Made by a program: the position numbers and the translations under genes
In this document: positions 1 to 7,290 of the stretch, in pieces
How the letters are laid out: each line of letters opens with the position of its first letter
Position numbering within the stretch: position 1 is the stretch's first letter
From: Gammaproteobacteria bacterium
GTDB lineage: Bacteria; Pseudomonadota; Gammaproteobacteria; Pseudomonadales; Azotimanducaceae
Reading direction: 5' to 3'
Assembly: GCA_027293665.1 (NCBI GenBank)
Contig: JAPUFN010000197.1
Span: forward strand, 1 to 11,599
Length of the DNA: 11,599 nucleotides
Notes under the pieces: model-generated
Seen by the model: only the letters and a program-made list of their open reading frames with translations
Databases searched by the model: none
What the model was told of the DNA's origin: nothing

Positions 1-548
1 TCATGGAGATCGCGTTGCAGCAGGCGCAGGAAGCCCGTCGCCACATTCTCGATGAGATGAACAAGGTGCTGGATAAGTCGCGCGATGAAGTTTCAGAAAA
101 TGCACCCGCGATGCGTGTATTGCACGTCCACCCGGACAAGATCCGCGACATCATCGGTAAAGGTGGTACGACGATCCGTAGCATTGTCGACGAGACAGGA
201 GCGGATATCGACATCCAAGACGATGGAAGTGTGCGTATCTATGCTGCAGACAGCGAAAGCATGGCTGCTGCCGTGGCCAGGATCGAAGAGATCACCGCTG
301 AAGCCGAAGTTGGCAAGATCTACGAAGGCAAAGTCGCCTCGATCGTCGATTTTGGCGCGTTCATTAACATTCTTCCCGGCAAAGATGGTTTGTTACACAT
401 CTCGCAAATTGCTGAAGAGCGTGTAGAGAACGTCAGTGACTACCTCAAGGAAGGCCAGATGGTGAAGGTCGTCTGTCTTGATGTAGATCAGCGCGGTCGC
501 ATCAAACTCTCTATGAAAGAGGTAGAGCACTATGCCGAGAGCGCGTAG
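1..548 (+). CDS. pnp: Polyribonucleotide nucleotidyltransferase (PNPase), C-terminal part, 5' partial
   Basis: PNPase is a phosphorolytic 3'-5' exoribonuclease of the cytoplasmic RNA degradosome. Only the RNA-binding end is present. A helical linker comes first, then a KH domain (about residues 36-97 from the first visible ATG at 3) with the GxxG loop seen as IIGKGG. Then comes an S1 domain (about 103-175) with the typical start GKVASIVDFGAF and the segment DGLLHISQIAEERV. The protein stops about eight residues after the S1 domain, so it has almost no C-terminal tail. The catalytic RNase PH-like domains lie outside the window. The ATG at 3 is internal to the gene: codons continue upstream and no ribosome binding site can be seen. 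It converges on acs. Identification is secure from the KH-S1 tandem and sequence. Confidence 0.96.
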   Translation, partial: MEIALQQAQEARRHILDEMNKVLDKSRDEVSENAPAMRVLHVHPDKIRDIIGKGGTTIRSIVDETGADIDIQDDGSVRIYAADSESMAAAVARIEEITAEAEVGKIYEGKVASIVDFGAFINILPGKDGLLHISQIAEERVENVSDYLKEGQMVKVVCLDVDQRGRIKLSMKEVEHYAESA

Positions 549-591
549 GGCAGAAGGCGCCTAAGCAACTACCGACACGAAAGGCAATTAG

Positions 592-618
592 GGCGGTCAG
601 ATAGACCGCCTTTTTTTT
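592..618 (+). terminator. Rho-independent terminator of pnp
   Basis: A perfect 7-bp GC-rich stem, GGCGGTC (592-598) with GACCGCC (604-610), encloses a 5-nt loop and is followed by eight T residues (611-618). It begins 43 nt after the pnp stop codon. On the minus strand the same hairpin begins 11 nt past the acs stop codon but is not followed by a T run, so it should work mainly for pnp; any effect on acs transcripts would be weaker. Confidence 0.93.
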
Positions 619-621
619 GGG

Positions 622-2565
622 TTATCGATTACCGCGATTCGCAACGAGATCGTCGACTACCGCCGGATCTGCCAGTGTCGAGGTGTCTCCCAGGTTGTCC
701 AGATCATCGGCGGCGATTTTTCTCAGTATCCGCCGCATGATCTTGCCGGATCGGGTCTTGGGAAGACCGGGTGCCCATTGAATGTGTTCCGGCTTGGCAA
801 ACGCGCCGATCTGCTGGCGGACCAGGTTGATCAGTTCGCTTTGCAGTTGTTCAGGGTCTTCGTTGTTGCCAGCCATGAGTGTCACGTAGGCGTAGATCCC
901 TTCACCTTTGACCGGGTGTGGATAACCGACGACGGCGGCTTCAGCCACGGCTTCGTGCAGCACCAGCGCGCTTTCTACCTCGGCAGTGCCGATGCGGTGG
1001 CCGGATACATTCATGACGTCATCCACGCGCCCGGTGATCCAGTAATAACCGTCCGCATCGCGCCGGGCGCCGTCGCCGGTAAAGTAGTAACCGCTGTAGG
1101 TTGAGTAGTACGTGTCTATCGCGCGCTGGTGATCGCCCCAAACCGTGCGTATCTGGCCGGGCCAGGATTGCTTGATCACCAGATTACCACTCGCTTCGGC
1201 GTCTTCGAGCAGGTTTCCTTCGGGATCCATCAGAGCCGGTTCCACACCGAAGAACGGTCGTGTGGCACTGCCGGGTTTGAGTGCGGTTGCACCTGGCAAT
1301 GGCGTGATCATGATGCCGCCGGTTTCCGTTTGCCACCAGGTGTCAACGATCGGACAACGGCGCTCGCCCACGACCTGGTGATACCACTCCCAGGCTTCAG
1401 GGTTGATCGGCTCGCCCACCGTGCCCAGAATTCTGAGTGAAGCCCGCGACGTGCAGGTCACGAAATCGTTGCCTTGTCCCATGAGCGCACGAATGGCAGT
1501 CGGTGCCGTGTAGAAGATGTTGACGGCATGTTTATCGATGACTTGCCAGCAGCGCGACGAATCGGGATAAGTCGGGATGCCTTCAAACATCAGCGTGGTC
1601 GCGCCATTGGCAAGCGGACCGTAAACGATGTAGGAGTGTCCAGTGATCCAGCCGACATCCGCGGTGCACCAGTAAATGTCGCCGTCGTGATAGTCGAACA
1701 CATACTTGTGAGTCATCGCGGCCTGCAGGAGGTAGCCTGCAGTGCCATGTTGCACGCCTTTGGGTTTGCCGGTGGAGCCGGAGGTGTAGAGGATGAACGA
1801 AGGGTCTTCTGCGTCCATGTCCTCCACCTCGCAGGTGGAGGGCTGCGCGGCCGTCAACTCTTCATACCAGACGTCGCGTTCGGCGTTCCAGGGAACGTCC
1901 GCACCGGTACGTTTGACGGTAATGACGCTGCGCACGTTCGGACAGTCGGCGAGAGCGGCTTCCGTGTTTTCCTTCAGTGGCACCGGACGGCCCCCGCGAA
2001 CACCCTGATCGGCTGTTATGACCGTCTGGCAGTCACTGTCGAGAATCCGATCTTTCAGCGACTGCGGCGAAAAGCCGCCAAACACTACCGAGTGGATGGC
2101 GCCAATGCGTGTGCACGCGAGCATTGCGAAGGCGGCCTCTGGAATCATCGGCATGTAGATACAGACTCTGTCGCCTTTTTTCACGCCACGGGATTTCAGG
2201 CCGTTGGCGAGCCTGCAGACCTCGTCATGCAGTTCCTGATACGTGATGGCCTTGTCATCGGCCGCATCGTCGCCTTCCCAGATGATGGCGGTCTGTTCGG
2301 CACGGCTCGCCAGGTGACGATCGATGCAGTTATAGGAAATGTTGAGTTTGCCGCCGGCAAACCAGCTGATTTTGCCGGTCACCATGTCCGCGTCGCGGAT
2401 CGTGTCCCACTTGCGGGTCCAGTCGATGAAGATGTCAGCTTGTTCCGCCCAGAAGCCATCGGGGTCGCTGATTGAGCGTTCGTACATTGCAGTGTATTGA
2501 TCGTCGTTAATGTAACAACGATCTCGAATGTTGGCGGGGACTTCCACCACGTGGGGTTGTGACAT
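622..2565 (-). CDS. acs: Acetyl-CoA synthetase (acetate--CoA ligase, AMP-forming)
   Basis: It activates acetate to acetyl-CoA through an acetyl-adenylate, allowing growth on or recapture of acetate in the cytoplasm. At 647 residues it is full length (E. coli Acs is 652). The N-terminal ACAS-type region leads into the AMP-binding fold. The P-loop-like motif YTSGSTGKPKG is at 260-270, the acetate-pocket/adenylate motif WWQTETGG at 410-417, and the hinge-region motif GDGARRD at 497-503. Near the C-terminus is PKTRSGKIMRR, with catalytic Lys608, the residue acetylated for control in this family. The ATG start is well supported by AGGAGGA at 2573-2579, seven bases upstream. It lies 49 nt downstream of pgi and is probably the last gene of the minus-strand series. 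The Pseudomonas homologue occupies the same place beside pgi. Nothing is odd in the protein. Confidence 0.97.
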   Translation of the reverse strand: MSQPHVVEVPANIRDRCYINDDQYTAMYERSISDPDGFWAEQADIFIDWTRKWDTIRDADMVTGKISWFAGGKLNISYNCIDRHLASRAEQTAIIWEGDDAADDKAITYQELHDEVCRLANGLKSRGVKKGDRVCIYMPMIPEAAFAMLACTRIGAIHSVVFGGFSPQSLKDRILDSDCQTVITADQGVRGGRPVPLKENTEAALADCPNVRSVITVKRTGADVPWNAERDVWYEELTAAQPSTCEVEDMDAEDPSFILYTSGSTGKPKGVQHGTAGYLLQAAMTHKYVFDYHDGDIYWCTADVGWITGHSYIVYGPLANGATTLMFEGIPTYPDSSRCWQVIDKHAVNIFYTAPTAIRALMGQGNDFVTCTSRASLRILGTVGEPINPEAWEWYHQVVGERRCPIVDTWWQTETGGIMITPLPGATALKPGSATRPFFGVEPALMDPEGNLLEDAEASGNLVIKQSWPGQIRTVWGDHQRAIDTYYSTYSGYYFTGDGARRDADGYYWITGRVDDVMNVSGHRIGTAEVESALVLHEAVAEAAVVGYPHPVKGEGIYAYVTLMAGNNEDPEQLQSELINLVRQQIGAFAKPEHIQWAPGLPKTRSGKIMRRILRKIAADDLDNLGDTSTLADPAVVDDLVANRGNR

Positions 2566-2614
2566 CTTGCTGTCCTCCTGTTTGTCTTTGCCGGCCGGTA
2601 GTCTCGCGGTGTGT

Positions 2615-4198
2615 CTAGCGGTCTTCGTCTGTTGTCTTTGTCTTTCGTAGGTGCTTGATCAACCCTTGCGTGGATGCATCCTGCAGCAGTGGGGATTTGC
2701 CGGCGAGTTGCTCAAAGATCGGTATTGCGAGGCGTTTGCCCAGCTCGACCCCCCATTGGTCGAATGAGTTTATGTCCCAGATGACACCTTGGCAAAATAC
2801 CTTGTGTTCATAGAGTGCCAGCAGCGCGCCCAGGGAGAAAGGGCTGAGTTCGGGCAGTACGATGGTAGTAGTCGCATGGCCGCCGATCACGGTCTTGTGT
2901 GGATCCGGGTCGTGCTGACCCTGAGCCATCGCCTGGCTCTGGCCAAGAGCGTTGGCAAGCAGCCATCTTTGATGGTCTGCGATTTGCGCGGGCGCGTCTT
3001 CACCGCCATTCGTGAGGATAAAATCTGCCGTGAAAGATCGACTGCCTTGATGCAGCAACTGGTAAAACGCGTGTTGACCGTTTGTCCCTCTACCACCCCA
3101 GAGAATTGGCATTGTGTGGTTCGAAACCGGCTTTCCGCTGTTGCTGACGCTCTTGCCGTTGCTCTCCATCTCGAGCTGTTGGAGATACTCCGGAAGCAAC
3201 CGCAGCCGCTCGCTGTATGGCAGGATGGCGTGATTGGTCACGCCCAGAAAGTTGTAGTTCCAGATTCCCGTGAGCGCCATCAGCACCGGTAGGTTATCGA
3301 CGAGCGCTGTGTGCCGGAAGTGTTTATCCATTGCCGCGGCACCCGCCAGCAACTGTTGAAAACCGCGCGTGCCGATTGCCAGCATCACGGGGAGGCCAAC
3401 GGCCGACCACAGAGAGAATCGGCCGCCCACCCAGTCCCACAATTCGAACGTGTTTGCAGGTTCTATGCCGAATTCTGCGGCTGCACCCGTGTTGCTCGAA
3501 ATAGCGATGAAGTGTTTACCGATAGCGTCGAGATGGCCTACCCGTTCGAGAAACCAGCTTCTGGCAGAAGCAGCATTTACTTGCGTCTCCAGGGTTGAGA
3601 AGGACTTGGATGCGATGATGAATAGGGATCGTTCAGGGTTGAGCCCGAGCAGTACTGCATCGAGTGCAGCGCGGTCGATGTTGGCGACGAAATGAACTCG
3701 TGGGGCAGAGCGTGACTGGCTGACCAGTGCAAGCGATGCGAGTTCCGGCCCGAGCTGAGATCCGCCAATGCCAATGTGCACGACGTCTGTCAGCGCTTTC
3801 CCGCTGTAGCCGAGCCAGCGACCGTCGCGCACCCGGCTGACCAGATCGTTGAGCCGCGCCTGCACTGGCGCTACCACCGCGGCGATCTCGGGTCGATCTT
3901 CCGGGGCTGCGCGCAGGGCAGTGTGTAATGCCGGACGTTGTTGCGTTGAATTTACCGCAGCACCGGTGAAGAGATCTTCAATCCGTTGCGGCAGGGCGCG
4001 GCTTTCTGCCAGATTCAACAACTTGGATTTGATGTCGCTGTCGATGCGTTGTTTCGAAAGATCCACGAGCAGACCTGCGGCCTGGTGGCTGAAATTCTCG
4101 AAGCGGGCCGGCTGCGCCAGCCAGTCGCTCAGTGGGGTGTCGATGCATTGGGTGGCTGCCCGTGTGAGTTGCTTCCAAGATTTGGAAGTCTCCGCCAT
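2615..4198 (-). CDS. pgi: Glucose-6-phosphate isomerase
   Basis: It interconverts glucose-6-phosphate and fructose-6-phosphate in glycolysis and gluconeogenesis (cytoplasmic, normally a dimer). Its 527 residues are slightly shorter than the 549 of E. coli. Both family signatures are present: DWVGGRFSLWSAVG at 255-268 and the C-terminal DINSFDQWGVELGK at 475-488. The expected catalytic residues are visible: Glu345 in MESNGK, His376 in GTNGQHAF and Lys488 in ELGK. The sugar-phosphate loop HIGIGGSQLGP lies at 141-151. The ATG start overlaps the stop of the upstream PanC-like gene as TAATG, with GGAG about 10 nt upstream, so translation is probably coupled. The pgi-acs neighbourhood matches Pseudomonas. 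It appears intact. Confidence 0.97.
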   Translation of the reverse strand: MAETSKSWKQLTRAATQCIDTPLSDWLAQPARFENFSHQAAGLLVDLSKQRIDSDIKSKLLNLAESRALPQRIEDLFTGAAVNSTQQRPALHTALRAAPEDRPEIAAVVAPVQARLNDLVSRVRDGRWLGYSGKALTDVVHIGIGGSQLGPELASLALVSQSRSAPRVHFVANIDRAALDAVLLGLNPERSLFIIASKSFSTLETQVNAASARSWFLERVGHLDAIGKHFIAISSNTGAAAEFGIEPANTFELWDWVGGRFSLWSAVGLPVMLAIGTRGFQQLLAGAAAMDKHFRHTALVDNLPVLMALTGIWNYNFLGVTNHAILPYSERLRLLPEYLQQLEMESNGKSVSNSGKPVSNHTMPILWGGRGTNGQHAFYQLLHQGSRSFTADFILTNGGEDAPAQIADHQRWLLANALGQSQAMAQGQHDPDPHKTVIGGHATTTIVLPELSPFSLGALLALYEHKVFCQGVIWDINSFDQWGVELGKRLAIPIFEQLAGKSPLLQDASTQGLIKHLRKTKTTDEDR

Positions 4199-5034
4199 TA
4201 AAGATCGACTCCGATGTTATCGACGATCCGCATTTGTCCGAGTTTCGCTGCCGCCATAATTCGCAGGCACGTGCTTTTCTCTGTCGGAGCCTGCAGCGTG
4301 TCTGCATCTCTTATAGTAACGTAGTCGGTTTCGAGACTGCCACCGCGCATCGCCACGCGTGCGGTCTGCTCGAGTTTGTTGTAGTTGCGCGCGCCATTGC
4401 TGATGGCGTGTGCCAGGTCGTTGAGTGTCTGGTGGACAATGGGTGCGTTTTTGCGCTGGTCGGGCAGCAGATGTTGCAGGCCGTTGCCGAGAGCAACTCC
4501 ATCGAAGTCGCGCAGGATTGGCGTTCTCACTACCCGGATATCGAGCGAGAACTCTTCGATCATCCTCTCAGTCACCACCAGCTGCCGATAGTTTTTCTCA
4601 CCGTAGAAGAGGATGTTCGGTTGGATAATCAGCAACAGCTTGAGCATCATGGTTGCTTCAGCTTCTACGACATCTGCGTGTTGCGGGCCGGAGAGCTCAT
4701 CGGCGAGAACCGGCAACCGCACACCAGTGTAATCGGTGAGTCCGAAAGGGAACAATTCTTCGTGGGCCGGTGCAAATATGCAGTCGGCGAGGTTTTCCAG
4801 GCGCCGAACATCCTGATCGATCGGTGGCGCCAGAGGCGCGCCCAATTGCTCGGGCAGCAGCGGATTGCTGCAGATGCTCACAACGTTGATGTCTGCCTGA
4901 TCGCGGCAGGCTTTGATCAATGCGATGTGACCGTCGTGGAGATCGCCCCGGGTCGCCAGAAGTGCGAGTTGCCGGCTTCCACGGCGCCAGTTTAAAGAAC
5001 TCCGATAGGCCTCAATCGTATGGAATATCTCCAT
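4198..5034 (-). CDS. panC: Divergent PanC-family protein (pantothenate synthetase-like), catalytic residues altered
   Basis: PanC joins pantoate and beta-alanine using ATP. This protein aligns along its length with PanC (278 residues; E. coli 283): an N-terminal nucleotidyltransferase core and a C-terminal domain with IRDADTL (242-248) and the end motif MRIVDN. It keeps the HIGH-type HDGH (33-36), Asn57 of the NP pair, and GEKNYRQL with Lys147 and Gln151. Expected residues are changed: PTMG before HDGH is ATRG (27-30), the pantoate Gln after NP is Leu60, the GHFRGV segment reads DVVEAE (about 121-126), the Asp after GEK is Asn148, and the SSRN motif is GNGL (183-186). Ordinary PanC activity is therefore doubtful; it may have a new substrate or a non-enzymatic role. 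I chose ATG 5034 because it aligns with the E. coli N-terminus; an in-frame GTG at 5052 adds six residues. Its stop overlaps pgi. The symbol denotes homology and position, not activity. Confidence 0.8.
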   Translation of the reverse strand: MEIFHTIEAYRSSLNWRRGSRQLALLATRGDLHDGHIALIKACRDQADINVVSICSNPLLPEQLGAPLAPPIDQDVRRLENLADCIFAPAHEELFPFGLTDYTGVRLPVLADELSGPQHADVVEAEATMMLKLLLIIQPNILFYGEKNYRQLVVTERMIEEFSLDIRVVRTPILRDFDGVALGNGLQHLLPDQRKNAPIVHQTLNDLAHAISNGARNYNKLEQTARVAMRGGSLETDYVTIRDADTLQAPTEKSTCLRIMAAAKLGQMRIVDNIGVDL

Positions 5035-5142
5035 CGAGCGTTGCTTCTCCACGTATCCTCAGATAAGAATTTACCCTCTTGCGCAACAATTTGCTCTGGT
5101 CTTGTTCACAGCCTCACTGAGTGTGGAAAGAGCCTTTGCCGC

Positions 5143-5868
5143 TTAGAGGAGAGTTGGGTTCGGATTGAAATACTGCCGCGAACCATCCATGGCGACGATC
5201 TGGTCGAGCAGAGCATCAAAGTGATCTGCGTTGTTGACGATATCGATGGCTGCTGCGTTGACGACGAGCAGGGGTGCTGCATCGTAGAAGTGAAAAAATC
5301 GTGTGTAGCTGTTGCTCAATGACTCCAGATAATCGGCCGTAATCTCACGTTCATACGGGATCCCGCGCGAGTGAATGCGCTCGAGCAGGATGTCGGCAGG
5401 TGCCTGCAGGTAGATCACCAGATCCGGGGTGGGTGCTTGAATGGCAAGATTTTCGTGGATCTGCCGATAGAGTTCGTACTCGTGGTCGTCCAGGGTCAAG
5501 CGGGCGAAGAGATCGTCCTTCTCGATGAGAAAATCCGCAACGAGCGTCGTTCCGAGCAAGTCGTTGGCTTCGACGTCGGCAATCTGCCGCGCCCGGTGCA
5601 GTAAAAAGAACAGTTGTGTCGGCAGCGCGTGGCGTTTGCTATCACGATAGTAGCGGTCGAGAAACGGATTCTCCGCTGCTGGCTCCAGCAGGATCGGATA
5701 TCCCAGTGTCTGTGCCAGTCGCTTAGCGAGGCTGGTTTTGCCGACGCCGATGGGGCCTTCGACGGCTATGAATTTTGGTAAATCGTGACCAGCCAGCTTT
5801 TGCAGGGAGCCTGCGGTGACTTCTATGGTGTCGTCCAGTGGGACGGTTTGCTGCAACGGGTTGCTCAT
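5143..5868 (-). CDS. Deoxynucleoside kinase family protein (dNK/thymidine kinase 2-like)
   Basis: This is a predicted cytoplasmic kinase transferring phosphate from ATP to a deoxynucleoside for salvage. With the ATG start it has 241 residues: about 30 variable residues, then KFIAVEGPIGVGKTS containing the P-loop (38-46). Next come LLEPAAENPFLDRYY with the substrate-site Glu62, the segment ADFLIEKDDLFA with Asp112 (the DRS-like position of the family), and a lid RIHSRGIPYERE (about 164-175) in the usual R-x3-R-x4-E style. Which nucleoside it prefers cannot be read from the sequence. An in-frame GTG at 5910, directly after the pcnB stop, would give 255 residues; I prefer the ATG because relatives start close to the P-loop, but neither start has a good ribosome binding site. 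From memory, relatives often sit beside folK and panB in gammaproteobacteria; here both are missing and the kinase fills the gap between pcnB and the PanC-like gene. Confidence 0.88.
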   Translation of the reverse strand: MSNPLQQTVPLDDTIEVTAGSLQKLAGHDLPKFIAVEGPIGVGKTSLAKRLAQTLGYPILLEPAAENPFLDRYYRDSKRHALPTQLFFLLHRARQIADVEANDLLGTTLVADFLIEKDDLFARLTLDDHEYELYRQIHENLAIQAPTPDLVIYLQAPADILLERIHSRGIPYEREITADYLESLSNSYTRFFHFYDAAPLLVVNAAAIDIVNNADHFDALLDQIVAMDGSRQYFNPNPTLL

Positions 5869-5910
5869 CGATCTGATTCGTCTCTGGTGCCGACTATCAT
5901 CGCTAACCAC

Positions 5911-7290
5911 TCACTGGCATTCAACACCGTCCTGGGAAGTGTTATCCGCCTGCGTTCCCGACTGATTTCGTCCGCGGCGTCGGCGGCGCCGTTTGCGCTG
6001 TGGTTGCTGGGAGCGCAGATCCTTGATCATCTGGTCGGCTGCCTCCTTGCTGACTTCCTGAAAGAGCGTCCACCAGCGAGCAAGCTCACCGAGTTGGGCC
6101 GTAGTTGTGGAATCGGAGGAATCGGTGGTGTCGGCGGTCTGTGAGTCGGATCCGGCAACAGACCCGAAATCGGCAGCCTCAGCGCGCAGGAGCAGAAAAT
6201 CGTAGGCAGCGCGGAATCTGGGATGGCCCGCGACACGCTCGATGGACCGAGCGAGACGAGTTTCCAATCGACCCTGCATCTGCCAGACGTCTCGCACGAA
6301 TTGGGAGAAGCGGCGCGGCACTGCGATGATCCGCTGTTGTTCCGCCAGTGTGTCGGTTGCCGCAAGCGTACGTGCTTCAGCAGGTTTCATTTCCGCTGCA
6401 TATTCTTCCGCGCGCTTGCGATAGTCCGGCCAGAGCAGAACGGCAATCAGGAAGCCGGGGGTTACGGGTTTGTCTGCGGCGATGCGCGCATCGGTGTTGC
6501 GCATCGCCAGCATGACCATGGGGTCGTCGGCGATGCTTGTAGGAAAGACTGCTGCGCGCATGGGGGTTTCTGCGAGGAGTTGCCAGGCGGCGGCAGCATA
6601 GCCGGAAAGAAAGAACTTCAGCATCTCATCGAACAGTCGCGCAGCCGGTATGGCTGCGAGCAGTTGCGCCGCATCGCCGAACGCTGCGCTGCAGGCGGGG
6701 TCGAGATCGAACCCCAGTTTTGCCTGAAATCGCAGTGCACGCAGGACGCGGACCGGGTCTTCGCGGATGCGGGTTTGAGTCTCTCCGATAAAGCGCAGTC
6801 GTTTGAGTTTGAGGTCGTCCAGTCCACCAACGTAATCGATGACCTCTTCGGTACGCGGATCGTAGTAAAGGGCGTTGATGGTGAAATCCCGGCGGAAGGC
6901 GTCTTCCTCCAATGTGCCGTAGACGTTGTCTCTGAGGATCATGCCGTCTGCCGAGTGGCTTCGCTCATCGGTTGCTGCGGCATGCGCGCGACGGAAGGTC
7001 GACACTTCTATGAGATCCCTCCCGGATCGCACGTGTGCAATTCGAAATCTGCGACCGACCAGCCGTGACCGGCGAAACAGAGCCTTCACGTCTTCGGGCT
7101 TCGCATCGGTTGCGACGTCGAAATCCTTGGGCGTGTGACCCAGGAGCAGATCGCGGACGCAACCGCCTACCAGCAGAGCAGTGAAACCGGCTGCATTGAG
7201 GCTTTCCAGTACCGCGAGGGCGTTCGTGTTGACCTGATCGTGAGTCAGTCCGTGTTCGTCGACACTCAGGCGCTGTACCGTGGCTGTCAA
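5911..7290 (-). CDS. pcnB: Poly(A) polymerase I
   Basis: It adds 3' poly(A) tails to RNA, marking transcripts for decay, and belongs to the class II nucleotidyltransferases shared with CCA-adding enzymes. It has 459 residues. The head shows LLVGGCVRDLLLG (39-51) and the metal-binding pair in PKDFDVAT (Asp56 and Asp58). The motifs RRDFTINAL (133-141), YVGGLDDL and REDPVRVLRALRF (176-188) follow. A helical body leads to a low-complexity Ser/Thr/Asp stretch (about 378-398), and a strongly basic tail (431-441, six Arg in a row) is typical of bacterial PcnB and distinguishes it from a CCA-adding enzyme. The start is TTG: no ATG or GTG precedes the active-site motif, the N-terminus aligns with E. 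coli PcnB from there, and AGGA lies seven bases upstream. The start overlaps the stop of the CbrB-like gene as TTGA. Confidence 0.95.
   Translation of the reverse strand: MTATVQRLSVDEHGLTHDQVNTNALAVLESLNAAGFTALLVGGCVRDLLLGHTPKDFDVATDAKPEDVKALFRRSRLVGRRFRIAHVRSGRDLIEVSTFRRAHAAATDERSHSADGMILRDNVYGTLEEDAFRRDFTINALYYDPRTEEVIDYVGGLDDLKLKRLRFIGETQTRIREDPVRVLRALRFQAKLGFDLDPACSAAFGDAAQLLAAIPAARLFDEMLKFFLSGYAAAAWQLLAETPMRAAVFPTSIADDPMVMLAMRNTDARIAADKPVTPGFLIAVLLWPDYRKRAEEYAAEMKPAEARTLAATDTLAEQQRIIAVPRRFSQFVRDVWQMQGRLETRLARSIERVAGHPRFRAAYDFLLLRAEAADFGSVAGSDSQTADTTDSSDSTTTAQLGELARWWTLFQEVSKEAADQMIKDLRSQQPQRKRRRRRRGRNQSGTQADNTSQDGVECQ
6107..6133 (-). repeat. Three imperfect 9-bp tandem units inside pcnB
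   Basis: On the plus strand the units are gtggaatcg, gaggaatcg and gtggtgtcg. On the coding strand they encode Asp followed by two Ser/Thr residues, three times (about residues 387-395 of PcnB). They lie in the low-complexity stretch between the helical body and the C-terminal region. A change of one unit would keep the frame. Confidence 0.6.

Noticed and set aside
592..610. Bidirectional terminator serving acs as well as pnp
   Set aside because: The hairpin is symmetric, but on the minus strand it is followed by CTAATTGCC without a T run, so I list it only for the plus strand.
1474..2475. 333-codon open frame on the plus strand opposite acs
   Set aside because: It lies wholly within the clear acs coding sequence on the other strand, and its translation has no recognisable domain; high GC at third positions commonly opens such antisense frames.
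4234..4995. 253-codon plus-strand frame opposite the PanC-like gene
   Set aside because: Because the PanC-like protein is odd, I considered whether the opposite strand is the real gene. The minus-strand product matches PanC along its full length and has clean junctions with its neighbours, so the plus-strand frame is a shadow.
5035..5142. Promoter, terminator or small RNA in the gap between the kinase and the PanC-like gene
   Set aside because: Only short weak inverted repeats (such as CTCAGTGAG) and AT-rich words without a matching -35/-10 pair are visible; none supports a call.
6223..7068. 281-codon open frame on the plus strand opposite pcnB
   Set aside because: It is antisense to the conserved nucleotidyltransferase region of pcnB, and the translation looks like no known protein.
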